The notes under the pieces were generated by a model that was given only the letters and a program-made list of their open reading frames with translations, did not search any database and was not told the DNA's origin. The position numbers and the translations under genes are program-made. From positions 124,001 to 188,000 of the forward strand of contig UCJU01000001.1 of assembly GCA_900472925.1 (NCBI GenBank): 64,000 bases of DNA, in the 5' to 3' direction. Of the stretch, positions 1 to 9,426 are shown in pieces. The first letter of the stretch is position 1. Every line of letters starts with the position of its first letter. Source of the DNA: Hyphomicrobiales bacterium. GTDB lineage: Bacteria > Pseudomonadota > Alphaproteobacteria > Rhizobiales > Rhizobiaceae.

Positions 1-1125
1 ATCGGCGTTGCCGGGTGTGTGGCTCAGGCTGAGGGAGAGGAAATTTTGCGCCGGGCGCCAGCGGTAGACGTTGTCATCGGTCCGCAGACTTACCACCGCT
101 TGCCGGACGCGCTGAAGCGCGCGCGCGGTGGTGAGCGTGTCATCGAAACGGAATATGCCGTTGAAGATAAGTTTGAGCATCTGCCCTTGGCAGAAAAGGC
201 AAAAGTCCGCTCGCGTGGCGTCACGGCATTTTTGACGGTGCAGGAAGGGTGCGACAAGTTCTGTACCTTCTGCGTGGTGCCTTATACGCGTGGCTCCGAA
301 GTTTCGCGACCCGTGCAGCAGATTATCGACGAAGCATCGCGACTGGCCGAGTCCGGTGTCCGGGAAATCACGCTGCTGGGCCAGAACGTCAACGCCTGGC
401 GGTCAACGGGTCCCAATGGCGGGCAATGGGGTCTGGCCGAGTTGCTGTATCGGCTTGCCGAAATCCCCGGTATCGCCCGCTTGCGTTACACGACAAGCCA
501 TCCGCGAGACATGGACGATCAGCTCATCGGCGCCCATCGCGATCTGCGCATGTTGATGCCGTATCTCCATTTGCCGGTGCAATCCGGCTCTGACGTTATC
601 CTGAAAGCCATGAACCGACGCCATACGGCTGAAGAGTATATTAGGCTTATTGAAAAGATTCGTGGAGCCCGCCCTGATATTGCCATGTCTGGAGACTTCA
701 TTGTTGGTTTCCCGGGCGAGACGGATCAGGATTTCGCTGACACGCTCGCCATCGTGGAGCAGGTGAAATACGCGCAGGCCTTCTCGTTCAAATATTCCAC
801 ACGTCCCGGCACGCCCGGCGCGGATTTGATAGATCAGGTGCCGGAAGATGTGAAAAGCGAACGGCTGGAGCGTCTTCAGGCTTTGTTGTTGAAACAACAG
901 CAGGAATTTGCCGGTTCGCTGGTGGGCAAGACGATGGATGTGTTGCTGGAAAAGCCCGGTCGCATGCCGGGGCAGTTGATTGGACGATCTCCTTGGCTGC
1001 AATCTGTGAATCTTGATGCAAACGACATGAAAATCGGCGACATTGTTCATGTACGAATCACCGCAACGGGTCCAAACAGCTTGTTTGCCGAGGTGGCAGA
1101 CAGCGAGAGTAAGGACCGACACTGA
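1..1125 (+). CDS. miaB: tRNA-2-methylthio-N6-dimethylallyladenosine synthase MiaB (5' truncated)
   Basis: This radical-SAM methylthiotransferase adds the methylthio group to i6A37 of tRNAs reading UNN codons. The window edge removes the beginning; the open frame runs from base 1, and the Cys codon at 16-18 (context [12 protein letters not shown]) is the last ligand of the N-terminal cluster. The radical-SAM triad CxxxCxxC is encoded at 250, 262 and 271 ([10 protein letters not shown]), and a TRAM RNA-binding domain ends the protein. A GTG at 19 is an artefact of the truncation. It is followed 21 bases later by ybeZ, as in the miaB-ybeZ-ybeY-corC-lnt order of E. coli. Identification is firm. 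Confidence 0.97.
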   Translation: MGVAGCVAQAEGEEILRRAPAVDVVIGPQTYHRLPDALKRARGGERVIETEYAVEDKFEHLPLAEKAKVRSRGVTAFLTVQEGCDKFCTFCVVPYTRGSEVSRPVQQIIDEASRLAESGVREITLLGQNVNAWRSTGPNGGQWGLAELLYRLAEIPGIARLRYTTSHPRDMDDQLIGAHRDLRMLMPYLHLPVQSGSDVILKAMNRRHTAEEYIRLIEKIRGARPDIAMSGDFIVGFPGETDQDFADTLAIVEQVKYAQAFSFKYSTRPGTPGADLIDQVPEDVKSERLERLQALLLKQQQEFAGSLVGKTMDVLLEKPGRMPGQLIGRSPWLQSVNLDANDMKIGDIVHVRITATGPNSLFAEVADSESKDRH

Positions 1126-1146
1126 CTTGGACGGGAGCCTGACCGC

Positions 1147-2202
1147 TTGAACGCACACGAATTGGTATCACCCCCATCGCGCCAGCCACGCCCAGCCGCG
1201 ACCGACGCCAATCACTTCGTCCTCACGTTCGAGAATAACAGGATAGCCGGAGAGCTATTCGGTCAGTTCGATCAGAACCTTAAATTGTTGGAGCAGCGGC
1301 TCAACATCGATGCGCGGCCGCGCGGCAATTCGGTTGCCATAACCGGTGATCTTGTTGCCACCAATCAGGCACGCCGTGCGCTGGACACGCTCTATGAGCG
1401 CCTGTTGAAAGGCGGAACGGTTGAGGTGTCGGATGTGGAAGGTGCCATTCGCATGGCGATGGCGGCTGACGATCAGCTGATCCTGCCCACCATGGAGCGC
1501 AAAGCCAAAATTTCCATGGCGCAGATTTCCACCCGCAAGAAAACAATCGCTGCCCGCACGCCAACGCAGGATGTTTACATGCGGGCGCTGGAACAGTCGG
1601 AGCTGGTCTTTGGTGTTGGCCCCGCGGGAACGGGCAAAACCTATCTCGCCGTGGCACATGCAGCCCAGCTTCTGGAGCGCGGCGCGGTGGATCGCATCAT
1701 CCTGTCACGCCCCGCCGTCGAGGCCGGTGAGCGTTTGGGCTTTCTTCCAGGCGATATGAAGGAAAAGGTCGATCCTTACCTGCGACCGCTCTATGACGCG
1801 CTTTATGACATGATGCCGGGTGACAAGGTGGAACGCGCCATTCAGGCCGGTGTCATTGAAATCGCGCCACTGGCCTTCATGCGTGGGCGTACACTTGCCA
1901 ACGCAGTTGTCATCCTTGACGAAGCACAAAACACCACGACGATGCAGATGAAGATGTTTCTGACGCGTCTTGGCGAAAAGGGCCGAATGATCGTCACCGG
2001 CGACCCGAGCCAGGTCGACTTGCCGCGTGGCATGAAATCTGGCCTCGTGGATGCGTTGCAGATCCTGACCGATGTCGAAGGCGTTTCTGTCGTTCGCTTC
2101 AAGGATGTGGATGTCGTCCGTCACCCGATGGTCGCACGCATCGTCCGCGCCTACGAAGCGCAGACGGCGGTGCCCGATGAAAGTCTTCCGAGAGGCAACT
2201 GA
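1147..2202 (+). CDS. ybeZ: PhoH-family ATPase YbeZ
   Basis: This 351-residue PhoH-like P-loop ATPase is functionally tied to YbeY in RNA and ribosome maturation. The Walker A motif GPAGTGKTYLA lies near residues 157-167 and the Walker B VVILDEAQN near residue 255. The frame opens with TTG at 1147, and the N-terminal region shows the expected low-complexity head before the conserved PhoH start (FENNRIAGELFG). No convincing alternative ATG exists upstream of the conserved region, but the exact start remains uncertain. The stop is 8 bases before ybeY, consistent with translational coupling. PhoH was named for phosphate-starvation control in E. coli; nothing here shows a Pho box. Confidence 0.95.
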   Translation: MNAHELVSPPSRQPRPAATDANHFVLTFENNRIAGELFGQFDQNLKLLEQRLNIDARPRGNSVAITGDLVATNQARRALDTLYERLLKGGTVEVSDVEGAIRMAMAADDQLILPTMERKAKISMAQISTRKKTIAARTPTQDVYMRALEQSELVFGVGPAGTGKTYLAVAHAAQLLERGAVDRIILSRPAVEAGERLGFLPGDMKEKVDPYLRPLYDALYDMMPGDKVERAIQAGVIEIAPLAFMRGRTLANAVVILDEAQNTTTMQMKMFLTRLGEKGRMIVTGDPSQVDLPRGMKSGLVDALQILTDVEGVSVVRFKDVDVVRHPMVARIVRAYEAQTAVPDESLPRGN

Positions 2203-2210
2203 AGCAGGAC

Positions 2211-2717
2211 ATGACGTCACTCGACATTCAAATCAGCGTCGAGGCCGAAAGCTGGCCATCGGAAGAAGAGTTGTTGGCATTTGCGAGCGGCGTCCTAGAC
2301 CCGGCCGTGGAGTTTTTGAAACAGGAAGAAAAACAGCCTTTTCCAAAAACGCCCACGGAACTGTCACTCGTGTTTACCGATGACGCTTCCATTCGTGAGA
2401 TCAATGCCGAGTGGCGCGAAAAGGACAAGCCGACGAATGTGCTGTCCTTTCCAGCCTATCCGTTGGAACCGGGCGGCATGCCGGGCCCGATGTTAGGTGA
2501 TATCGTCATTGCGCGTGAAACGGTGGAGCGTGAAGCCCTTGATCTGGAGAAGAGTTTCAACGATCATCTGAAGCATCTTCTGGTGCATGGCTTTCTGCAC
2601 CTTTTCGGTTACGATCACACGGACGCCGAAGAGGCAGAAGAAATGGAAGGGCTTGAGACTCGCATTTTGGCGAAGCTTGGTCTATCTGATCCCTACGCGG
2701 GTCAGGAGCCGCTTTGA
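2211..2717 (+). CDS. ybeY: Endoribonuclease / rRNA maturation factor YbeY
   Basis: YbeY is a zinc-dependent single-strand endoribonuclease involved in 16S rRNA 3' end maturation and ribosome quality control; in Sinorhizobium the orthologue affects sRNA regulation (family knowledge). The 168-residue protein carries the diagnostic HGFLHLFGYDH motif near residues 125-135, giving the three zinc-binding histidines. It starts at the ATG 8 bases after the ybeZ stop and ends just before corC. Length and motif are both canonical. Confidence 0.97.
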   Translation: MTSLDIQISVEAESWPSEEELLAFASGVLDPAVEFLKQEEKQPFPKTPTELSLVFTDDASIREINAEWREKDKPTNVLSFPAYPLEPGGMPGPMLGDIVIARETVEREALDLEKSFNDHLKHLLVHGFLHLFGYDHTDAEEAEEMEGLETRILAKLGLSDPYAGQEPL

Positions 2718-2733
2718 TGAACAGTTTGGGACC

Positions 2734-3870
2734 ATGAACGAAAATTCTGCACGACCGGCACACGAGGCCAAAGAAACCGGGGAGCAATCCTCATCGGAGG
2801 AGGGCAGTAGTCCCTTACGATCCGAATATCACTACAAACCCAGAGCCTCTCTCTGGTCTCGCATCTCACGGCTTTTGAAGCCATCGCATGGCGAGCGTCT
2901 GCGTGAAGACATTACTGACGCGTTGATGACCGATACTGAAATCGGTGCCGCGTTTTCGCCCGAAGAACGGGCGATGCTCAACAATATTCTGCGTTTCCGC
3001 GAAGTGCGTGTCGAGGACATCATGATCCCGCGTGTCGATATCAACGGGCTCGATCAGGACATGACCGTTGGCGAAGCGATGATCCTGTTCGAGGAAACCG
3101 GTCGCTCGCGCATGCCGGTTTATGACGAGACGCTGGATAATCCCAAAGGCATGATCCATATCCGCGATCTTCTGTCCTTCATCGGCAGGCAGGCGCGAAA
3201 CAAACGCCGTGTGGGTTCGCGTGCAACGGCAGCGGCCGATGCCAAAGCTGCAAAATCACCCCGTGCCAATTTCGATCTTGCCCGGGTCGATCTGGAAAAA
3301 ACACTTGCGGAAGCGGGCCTAATTCGGAAAATTCTGTTCGTGCCATCGTCCATGCTCGCCTCGGACCTGTTGAAAACCATGCAGGCTCAACGCACGCAGC
3401 TGGCACTCGTGATCGACGAGTATGGCGGAACCGACGGCCTCGTCAGTCACGAGGACATCGTCGAGATGGTGATCGGCGATATCGATGACGAGCATGACAA
3501 GGATGAGGCCATGTTCTCCCGCCTGTCTGCTGGCGTTCTGATTGCCGATGCCCGCGCGGAGTTGACCGAACTTGCCGAAGCCATTGGTCCGGATTTCGAT
3601 GTCCGCGAACACCTTGAAGAAATAGACACCTTGGGCGGTCTGATTTTCTTTGCCCTAGGCCGCATTCCAGTAAAGGGCGAAGTCGTTCGGGCGGTATCCG
3701 GTTTCGAATTCCATATTCTCGATGCCGATTCGCGACGCATCAAAGGCGTTCGTATCGTTCGCAACCAGTCCTCCGAAGGGGAAGATGATCAGGCGCCGGC
3801 AGAGGCTGCCAGTGAGGTGATTCTTTCGTTACCAGCGCCCCTGGACCGCGCAGATAATGCCTCGGCTTAA
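2734..3870 (+). CDS. corC: CorC/HlyC-type CBS-domain protein
   Basis: The 378-residue protein has a tandem CBS pair (roughly residues 95-290; core VEDIMIPRVDI and MQAQRTQLALVIDEYGG) followed by the CorC_HlyC C-terminal domain. There is no DUF21 membrane domain, so it is the soluble YbeX type associated with Mg/Co homeostasis and more recently ribosome maturation. The open frame extends upstream to 2587 inside ybeY; I place the start at ATG 2734, where the protein begins MNENSARP, because the upstream part overlaps ybeY and is not conserved in character. A strong hairpin follows the gene, separating it from lnt. An insertion rich in Arg/Ala/Lys around residues 155-185 separates the CBS modules. 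Confidence 0.93.
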   Translation: MNENSARPAHEAKETGEQSSSEEGSSPLRSEYHYKPRASLWSRISRLLKPSHGERLREDITDALMTDTEIGAAFSPEERAMLNNILRFREVRVEDIMIPRVDINGLDQDMTVGEAMILFEETGRSRMPVYDETLDNPKGMIHIRDLLSFIGRQARNKRRVGSRATAAADAKAAKSPRANFDLARVDLEKTLAEAGLIRKILFVPSSMLASDLLKTMQAQRTQLALVIDEYGGTDGLVSHEDIVEMVIGDIDDEHDKDEAMFSRLSAGVLIADARAELTELAEAIGPDFDVREHLEEIDTLGGLIFFALGRIPVKGEVVRAVSGFEFHILDADSRRIKGVRIVRNQSSEGEDDQAPAEAASEVILSLPAPLDRADNASA

Positions 3871-3893
3871 TCGGCAAACCATATTTATGATGA

Positions 3894-3925
3894 AAAGACC
3901 GCAGGATATCCGTTCTGCGGTCTTT
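3894..3925 (+). terminator. Intrinsic terminator after corC
   Basis: Eleven-base perfect inverted repeat AAAGACCGCAG / CTGCGGTCTTT with a 10-base loop, ending in TCTTTGCTTTG. It closes the miaB-ybeZ-ybeY-corC transcript and implies that lnt has its own promoter in the following gap. Confidence 0.85.
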
Positions 3926-4069
3926 GCTTTGCTGCGTGAACCGCAGATGTTCAAGGCGAAATGTGCCGAGGTGGACGCGCGCTTTTTTTTACAGTAAGTC
4001 CGTTTAAACAGACGGTGTCGCCACCCGTGTATCTCGTGTCGGACGGTGCCTTTAAAAGGTGGATACTGC

Positions 4070-5659
4070 ATGGAGCGTCTGGCTGGCAAAGTTATGTTGG
4101 GCAGTGGTTTTGGAAGGGTCTGTACCGCCTTTCTCGCTGGCGCTGTCGGCGCACTCGCTTTTCCACCTTTTGGTTTTTTCGCGGCGCTCTTTATCTCCTT
4201 CACCTTGCTGGTCTGGTTGATCGACGGCACCACGGGAAGCCCCGGTGGCGGTGCTTGGTCGCGTGGCTGGAAGACCTTCGTGATCGGTTGGCTGTTCGGC
4301 TTTGGCTATTTCGTGGCGGGTCTTTGGTGGCTCGGTAATGCGTTGCTGCTGGAGGCGGATGAGTTCGCCTGGGCATTGCCGCTTGCCATTCTCGGCCTTC
4401 CCGCTTGTCTGGCCATTTTCTACGGGTTGGCGGTGATGCTCGCAAACCTGCTGTGGTCTGACGGTTGGGGACGCATTGCGGCTCTTGCAGCGGCCTTCGG
4501 ATTGATCGAGTGGCTGCGCAGTTTCGTTCTGACAGGATTTCCCTGGAACACTGTCGGCTATGGACTGATGCCCATTCCCTTGATGATGCAGACGTCCAAT
4601 CTCATCGGCATCTTCGGAATGTCGATGGTGGCTGTGTTCATCTTTGCCAGCCCGGCCCTGTTAGGCACAAAGAAGGGGCTGCTGCCGGGATTGTCGATTG
4701 CAGCCATGATGATGGTATTTCATTTTGGCTATGGTGCTTATCGTCTGCACCAGCCACTGCAGTCCACAGGCGACGCGTTGACGGTCAGAATCGTGCAGCC
4801 GGGGATCGATCAGTCTCGCAAGATGCTGAATGCCGATCGCGCTGAAATCTTCAAGGAGCATCTGCGCCTATCGACCTTGCCAACCTCAGAAGGCAAAAAA
4901 CGGCCGGACATCATCGTCTGGCCGGAGACCTCCGTGCCATTTATTCTGACCCAGAATCCCGATGCTCTCGGAGACATCTCAAAGACACTCGAAGATGGAC
5001 AAATCTTGCTGACGGGTGCCGTCCGTCTGGAAGATGCGGGCGCCGGCAACGCCCCGCGCTATTATAATTCGGTTTATGCCGTCGACAGTGAGGGGCAGAT
5101 CATAGGCGCGACGGACAAGGTCCATCTCGTACCGTTTGGTGAATATGTGCCTTTTGAAAACGTGCTGCGACATTTTGGTGTCGACAATCTGATCAGTCTG
5201 CCAGGCGGGTTTTCTCCCGCCGCGACACGAGACGCCATTACCTTGCCGTCAGGGCAAAAACTCTATTCCTTCATCTGCTACGAGATCATTTTCCCTGGCG
5301 AGGTCCCAGCGGATATCGACACATCGACAGCCATTGTGAACGTGACCAATGACGGCTGGTTCGGTAATACACCCGGGCCTTACCAGCACTTGCAGCAGGC
5401 ACGCGTGCGCGCGGTCGAAACGGGTCTTCCGGTGATTCGCGCGGCCAATACCGGGATTTCGGCAATAATTGACCCTATGGGACGAATTGTCGCAGGTAAA
5501 AACTTAGGTCAAAAAGGAATAATCGATTCTACTTTAAGTGGTCGTTCCACTGGTGTGGTCACCACAGATATGCGACAGATACACTTTTGGTTGCTCTTTG
5601 GATTATTGCTCGTGTGCTCCCTGGTCGCGCGGATGGGTTTGATGAATCGGAAGAATTGA
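4070..5659 (+). CDS. lnt: Apolipoprotein N-acyltransferase Lnt (ActA/CutE)
   Basis: Lnt N-acylates the diacylglyceryl-cysteine of lipoproteins at the inner membrane. The 529-residue protein has an N-terminal block of hydrophobic segments and a periplasmic nitrilase-type domain with the Glu-Lys-Cys triad: Glu286 (WPETSVPF), Lys350 (DKVHLVPFGEYVPFE) and Cys403 (FICYEIIFP). These match E. coli E267/K335/C387 in order and spacing. I chose ATG 4070 over the GTG at 4046 because AAGGTGG sits 8 bases before it. In Sinorhizobium this gene is known as actA and is needed for acid tolerance, with phrR downstream, exactly as here. One hydrophobic segment lies at the C-terminus. Confidence 0.97.
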   Translation: MERLAGKVMLGSGFGRVCTAFLAGAVGALAFPPFGFFAALFISFTLLVWLIDGTTGSPGGGAWSRGWKTFVIGWLFGFGYFVAGLWWLGNALLLEADEFAWALPLAILGLPACLAIFYGLAVMLANLLWSDGWGRIAALAAAFGLIEWLRSFVLTGFPWNTVGYGLMPIPLMMQTSNLIGIFGMSMVAVFIFASPALLGTKKGLLPGLSIAAMMMVFHFGYGAYRLHQPLQSTGDALTVRIVQPGIDQSRKMLNADRAEIFKEHLRLSTLPTSEGKKRPDIIVWPETSVPFILTQNPDALGDISKTLEDGQILLTGAVRLEDAGAGNAPRYYNSVYAVDSEGQIIGATDKVHLVPFGEYVPFENVLRHFGVDNLISLPGGFSPAATRDAITLPSGQKLYSFICYEIIFPGEVPADIDTSTAIVNVTNDGWFGNTPGPYQHLQQARVRAVETGLPVIRAANTGISAIIDPMGRIVAGKNLGQKGIIDSTLSGRSTGVVTTDMRQIHFWLLFGLLLVCSLVARMGLMNRKN

Positions 5660-5730
5660 CCAAAAACCCCTAAAATTGCATAGTGAACTTGTTAGGTTGC
5701 ACAACGCACATGATATATTCCGTGCTGCGA

Positions 5731-5751
5731 CAATCCTATAGTTCAGGATTG
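5731..5751. promoter_or_regulatory. Inverted repeat upstream of phrR, candidate operator
   Basis: Seven-base arms CAATCCT / AGGATTG are separated by ATAGTTC, about 55 bases before the phrR start and inside the only gap between lnt and phrR. A helix-turn-helix regulator of this type often autoregulates, so the repeat is a plausible binding site; this is inference from position and symmetry only. Confidence 0.35.
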
Positions 5752-5804
5752 ATACAGGCGTGTAGTCGATAACCCCGAATAGAGCGAATGTCAGGATCAC
5801 GAGA

Positions 5805-6224
5805 ATGACAGAAAACAAGAAGAAGCCGAACCCGATTGACATTCATGTCGGGAGCCGTATCCGCCTCCGTCGTACCATGCTGGGCATGAGCCAGGAAAAG
5901 TTGGGCGAAAGCCTGGGCATCACCTTCCAGCAGATTCAGAAGTACGAAAAAGGCACGAACCGCGTCGGCGCAAGCCGTCTGCAGAACATCTCAGGTATTT
6001 TGAACGTTCCAGTATCCTTCTTTTTCGAAGACGCACCGGGCGACCACACTGTTAGCGCTACCGGCATGGCTGAAGCGACAAGCTCCAACTACGTTGTGGA
6101 CTTCCTCTCGTCTTCCGAAGGTCTCCAGCTGAACCGGGCGTTTGTTAAGATCAATGACCCTAAGGTGCGCCGCCGTATTGTTGATCTGGTCAAGGCGCTC
6201 GCTGCCGAGGGAGACGCGGAATAA
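5805..6224 (+). CDS. phrR: XRE-family transcriptional regulator PhrR
   Basis: The 139-residue protein has a Cro/C1-type helix-turn-helix in residues about 13-68 (GSRIRLRRTMLGMSQEKLGE, ITFQQIQKYEKGTNRV) and a short alphaproteobacterial C-terminal tail. The position directly after lnt/actA on the same strand matches the Sinorhizobium actA-phrR locus, where phrR is induced by low pH and other stresses (recalled literature). A 145-base gap with an inverted repeat precedes it and a terminator follows, so it is probably its own transcription unit. Regulon unknown from sequence. Confidence 0.85.
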   Translation: MTENKKKPNPIDIHVGSRIRLRRTMLGMSQEKLGESLGITFQQIQKYEKGTNRVGASRLQNISGILNVPVSFFFEDAPGDHTVSATGMAEATSSNYVVDFLSSSEGLQLNRAFVKINDPKVRRRIVDLVKALAAEGDAE

Positions 6225-6250
6225 GCTCCGCAACGCTTTTTCAATCGTGA

Positions 6251-6276
6251 AACGGTCCTTCGGGGCCGTTTTTTTT
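6251..6276 (+). terminator. Intrinsic terminator after phrR
   Basis: Stem AACGGTCC / GGGCCGTT (one G-U pair) around a TTCG tetraloop, followed by an unbroken T run to 6276. Ends the phrR transcript before the metK promoter region. Confidence 0.92.
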
Positions 6277-6303
6277 GCGTAAGAATGAGTTAGGATTTCT
6301 CAT

Positions 6304-6319
6304 ATAAAGATATATTTAT
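6304..6319. promoter_or_regulatory. metK: Palindrome upstream of metK, candidate SamR/SahR operator
   Basis: ATAAAGATATATTTAT is a 16-base palindrome with one mismatched symmetric pair, 75 bases before the metK start and in an AT-rich island. ArsR-family SamR/SahR regulators of methionine and SAM metabolism in Alphaproteobacteria are recalled to bind AAAGATAT-type palindromes at metK and related genes. The assignment is inferred from site form and target gene; no ArsR gene is present in this window. Confidence 0.5.
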
Positions 6320-6393
6320 GTCGTTGTGTCCTTGTTTTTCTCGGGCAAAATGACTAACAAACGCGAAGACAGTTTCTTTGAGGGGAATCCCGC

Positions 6394-7659
6394 ATGCGTG
6401 CCAATTACCTGTTCACCAGCGAGTCTGTCGCTGAAGGTCACCCCGATAAGGTGTGTGACCGTATCTCCGATGAAATCGTGGATCTCATCTATCGCGAAGC
6501 CGCCAAGACCGGCGTCGATCCGTGGACTGTGCGCATTGCTTGCGAAACGCTGGCGACGACCAATCGCGTCATCATCGCCGGTGAAGTCCGTGTTCCCGAC
6601 ACGCTTTTGAAGAAGGACAAGGACGGCAACGTTCTGAAAGATGCGAGCGGCCATCCGGTTATCAACCCGGCCAAATTCAAGGCTGCCGCCCGCAAGGCCA
6701 TCCGCGATATCGGCTACGAGCAGGACGGTTTCCACTGGAAGACAGCCAAGATCGACGTGCTGCTACACCCACAATCTGCCGACATCGCGCAGGGCGTGGA
6801 CAACGCCTCCGACAAGCAGGGCGACGAAGGCGCTGGCGACCAGGGAATCATGTTCGGTTACGCCTGCAAGGAAACACCGGACCTGATGCCGGCCCCGATC
6901 TATTATTCGCACCGCATTCTCCAGCTTCTGGCCACAGCCCGCAAAAGCGGCGAAGGCGAAGCAGCCAAGCTCGGCCCCGATGCCAAGAGCCAGGTGACCG
7001 TGCGTTACGTCGATGGCAAGGCTTCGGAAGCCGTCTCTATCGTTCTCTCCACACAGCATCTTGATTCTAGCTGGGACTCAAAGAAAGTTCGCTCAGTCGT
7101 TGAGCCCTATATCCGCGAAGCGCTAGGCGAATTGAAGATCGCCGATGATTGCCAGTGGTACATCAACCCGACCGGCAAGTTCGTGATCGGTGGTCCTGAT
7201 GGCGACGCTGGCCTGACTGGCCGCAAGATCATCGTTGACACATACGGCGGCGCAGCCCCGCATGGTGGCGGTGCCTTCTCCGGGAAGGACACGACGAAGG
7301 TCGACCGTTCCGCAGCTTACGCGGCCCGCTACATTGCCAAGAACGTCGTTGCTGCCGGACTGGCAGATCGTTGCACGATCCAGCTGTCCTACGCCATTGG
7401 CGTTGCACAGCCACTGTCGATCTATGTCGATTTCCACCAGACCGGCAAGATGAGCGAAGACGACGTCGAAGCCGCGATCCGCAAGGTCATCGACCTCTCG
7501 CCATCGGGCATCCGTCGTCACCTTGACCTCAACAAGCCGATCTATGCCAAGACGTCGTCCTACGGCCATTTCGGTCGCAAGGCCGGTCGTGACGGTTCCT
7601 TCTCCTGGGAGAAGCTGGATCTCGTCAAGCCGCTCAAGGATGCATTGAAAGCCGCATAA
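6394..7659 (+). CDS. metK: S-adenosylmethionine synthetase
   Basis: MetK makes SAM from methionine and ATP. The 421-residue protein shows the family signature [13 protein letters not shown] at residues 146-158 and the glycine-rich phosphate loop GGGAFSGKD near residue 290, plus N-terminal [15 protein letters not shown]. It is somewhat longer than the 384-residue E. coli enzyme because of insertions usual in Rhizobiales (for example [15 protein letters not shown]). GAGGGGAA precedes the ATG. A terminator and a SamR-like palindrome lie upstream and a hairpin follows, so it is probably monocistronic. Confidence 0.98.
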   Translation: MRANYLFTSESVAEGHPDKVCDRISDEIVDLIYREAAKTGVDPWTVRIACETLATTNRVIIAGEVRVPDTLLKKDKDGNVLKDASGHPVINPAKFKAAARKAIRDIGYEQDGFHWKTAKIDVLLHPQSADIAQGVDNASDKQGDEGAGDQGIMFGYACKETPDLMPAPIYYSHRILQLLATARKSGEGEAAKLGPDAKSQVTVRYVDGKASEAVSIVLSTQHLDSSWDSKKVRSVVEPYIREALGELKIADDCQWYINPTGKFVIGGPDGDAGLTGRKIIVDTYGGAAPHGGGAFSGKDTTKVDRSAAYAARYIAKNVVAAGLADRCTIQLSYAIGVAQPLSIYVDFHQTGKMSEDDVEAAIRKVIDLSPSGIRRHLDLNKPIYAKTSSYGHFGRKAGRDGSFSWEKLDLVKPLKDALKAA

Positions 7660-7705
7660 GGCTTGTCAATCACCCCCGATTGAGAGATACGGTCTGAAAA
7701 GTTTA

Positions 7706-7742
7706 AACCCGCACCGCGCAATAAACAGGCGCGGTGCGGGTT
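7706..7742 (+). terminator. Hairpin between metK and trmB
   Basis: Twelve-base perfect stem CCCGCACCGCGC / GCGCGGTGCGGG with a 9-base loop, extended by AA/TT. The downstream tract is only TTATCCATTT, so termination may be partial, and the hairpin lies 24 bases ahead of the trmB start where it could also affect trmB expression. Confidence 0.65.
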
Positions 7743-7766
7743 ATCCATTTGTCTGAGAGTGTTGAA

Positions 7767-8465
7767 ATGACGGAAGAGCGGCGTTCACGCGCAACGGAAG
7801 CGTTTTTTGGTCGGCGCAAGGGCAAGCCACTGCGCAACCAGCAGGTCGATACGATCGAGACCCTTTTGCCGTTGCTGAAGGTCGATCTTGAGACGCAGCC
7901 GCCGAACAACCTTGCGGCACTGTTTCCGGCCGACGTGAAATCCATCCGCCTCGAAATCGGCTTTGGTGGTGGCGAGCATCTCATCCACCGAGCCTCGGAA
8001 AACCCTGCCACTGGCTTTATCGGCGTCGAACCCTTCGTCAATTCCATGGCGAAACTGCTGGGCAGCGTGCGCGAGCTCGAGCTGATGAATATCCGTCTCT
8101 ATGATGACGATGCGACGCAATTGCTCGACTGGTTGCCGGATGCCTGCATCGACCATATCGATCTGCTCTATCCCGATCCGTGGCCGAAAAAGAAGCACTG
8201 GAAGCGTCGTTTCGTGTCAGACGTCAATCTGGCGCGGTTTCATCGTGTGCTGAAGCCCGGCGGAAAATTCTGCTTCGCTTCCGATATCGACACCTATATC
8301 AACTGGACGCTTCAGCATTGCGCAGCCCACGGCGGTTTCCAATGGACGGCGCAGGTGTCTGCGGACTGGACGACGCCATTCGATAATTGGCCGGGAACAC
8401 GCTACGAGAACAAGGCGAAGCGCGAGGGTCGCAGCTCCGCCTATCTGACCTTCATCCGAAGCTGA
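7767..8465 (+). CDS. trmB: tRNA (guanine-N7-)-methyltransferase TrmB
   Basis: TrmB makes m7G46 in the variable loop of tRNA. The 232-residue protein has the SAM-binding motif [11 protein letters not shown] at about residue 62 and the TrmB signature [15 protein letters not shown] at about 135. I prefer ATG 7767 ([11 protein letters not shown]) over the upstream GTG at 7734 because the latter lies in the terminator hairpin. It ends 2 bases from the convergent rbsK with no terminator between them, so the transcripts probably overlap. Confidence 0.96.
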   Translation: MTEERRSRATEAFFGRRKGKPLRNQQVDTIETLLPLLKVDLETQPPNNLAALFPADVKSIRLEIGFGGGEHLIHRASENPATGFIGVEPFVNSMAKLLGSVRELELMNIRLYDDDATQLLDWLPDACIDHIDLLYPDPWPKKKHWKRRFVSDVNLARFHRVLKPGGKFCFASDIDTYINWTLQHCAAHGGFQWTAQVSADWTTPFDNWPGTRYENKAKREGRSSAYLTFIRS

Positions 8466-8467
8466 TC

Positions 8468-9367
8468 TCAGATTTTCGCATCCACCTCGGATGCGACGGG
8501 AATGGACGGCTGCGCACCTTCGCGGGTGCAGGCCAGCGACCCGGCAACGGCGGCGCGGCGAAGAGCAGCCTCGAAATCCAGACCAGCATCGAGGCTTGCA
8601 GCGAGATAACCGCAGAAGGTATCACCGGCACCAACCGTATCGACGGGCTCGATCTTCAGACCCTTTGCCTTGACCAGCTTGCCATTGCGAATGGCGATAA
8701 CCCCTTCCGCGCCCAGCGTGACGATGATGGTCTGGCCGGTCTCGTCATGCAGGGTGGCAATCTCCTTCTCGCGCTGGTCTGCGGAAAGGCCGTTCTTGCC
8801 GATCAGCAGTTCGAACTCGGTCTCATTGGCAATGACGACGTCCGCCATTCGCGACAGGCGCTGCGCGTCAGGCGTTAGCGGCGCCGTGTTGATGAGCGTG
8901 GTGACGCGCTTTGCCTTGGCTGCTTTCAGCGCGGCTTCGATGGCTTCGGCTGGTATTTCGAACTGCAGCATCAAGATGTCGCCTGCCGTCATTTCTGACA
9001 CTGCCCGTTCTGCATCGGCTTGCGATACTTCACCGTTGGCAGCTGGAATAACCGAGATCATGTTCTCGCCGCCCTCTCCAATGAGGATGACGGCGGTACC
9101 GGTGGGAACAGCGACACTTTTCACCAAAGACAGATCGGTCCGTGCGTCCCGAAGCAGCGTCAGCGCTGGTGCCGCAAACGCATCGTCACCCACAGCGCCT
9201 GCCATTTTCACGCTCGCACCTGCCCGTCGTGCGGCAAGTGCCTGGTTTGCGCCCTTGCCACCGGCTGCGGTTGAGAAGGTCTTGCCGGTAACGGTTTCGC
9301 CGGGCTTTGGCAGGCGTTCGGAGATGGCGACGAGGTCCATATTGATGGACCCAAAAACTGTGATCAT
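8468..9367 (-). CDS. rbsK: Ribokinase (PfkB family)
   Basis: The protein phosphorylates D-ribose at O5. The 299-residue sequence has the PfkB N-terminal signature GGKGANQALAARRAG at about residue 37 and the C-terminal DTVGAGDTFCGYLAAS with catalytic Asp249. The substrate-recognising GSINMDLV start is typical of RbsK rather than of fructokinase or adenosine kinase. No ribose transporter or repressor gene is adjacent. A nucleoside hydrolase 8 kb away could supply ribose, but there is no physical linkage. Confidence 0.92.
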   Translation of the reverse strand: MITVFGSINMDLVAISERLPKPGETVTGKTFSTAAGGKGANQALAARRAGASVKMAGAVGDDAFAAPALTLLRDARTDLSLVKSVAVPTGTAVILIGEGGENMISVIPAANGEVSQADAERAVSEMTAGDILMLQFEIPAEAIEAALKAAKAKRVTTLINTAPLTPDAQRLSRMADVVIANETEFELLIGKNGLSADQREKEIATLHDETGQTIIVTLGAEGVIAIRNGKLVKAKGLKIEPVDTVGAGDTFCGYLAASLDAGLDFEAALRRAAVAGSLACTREGAQPSIPVASEVDAKI

Positions 9368-9426
9368 GCGGGTGATTCCATAAAAGGGAAAATACTATCA
9401 AACAGAGCCGGACTTTGCCGAGTGGA

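Noticed and set aside
2587..2733. Upstream extension of corC within ybeY
   Set aside because: Lies out of frame inside the well-supported ybeY; conserved CorC sequence begins after 2734.
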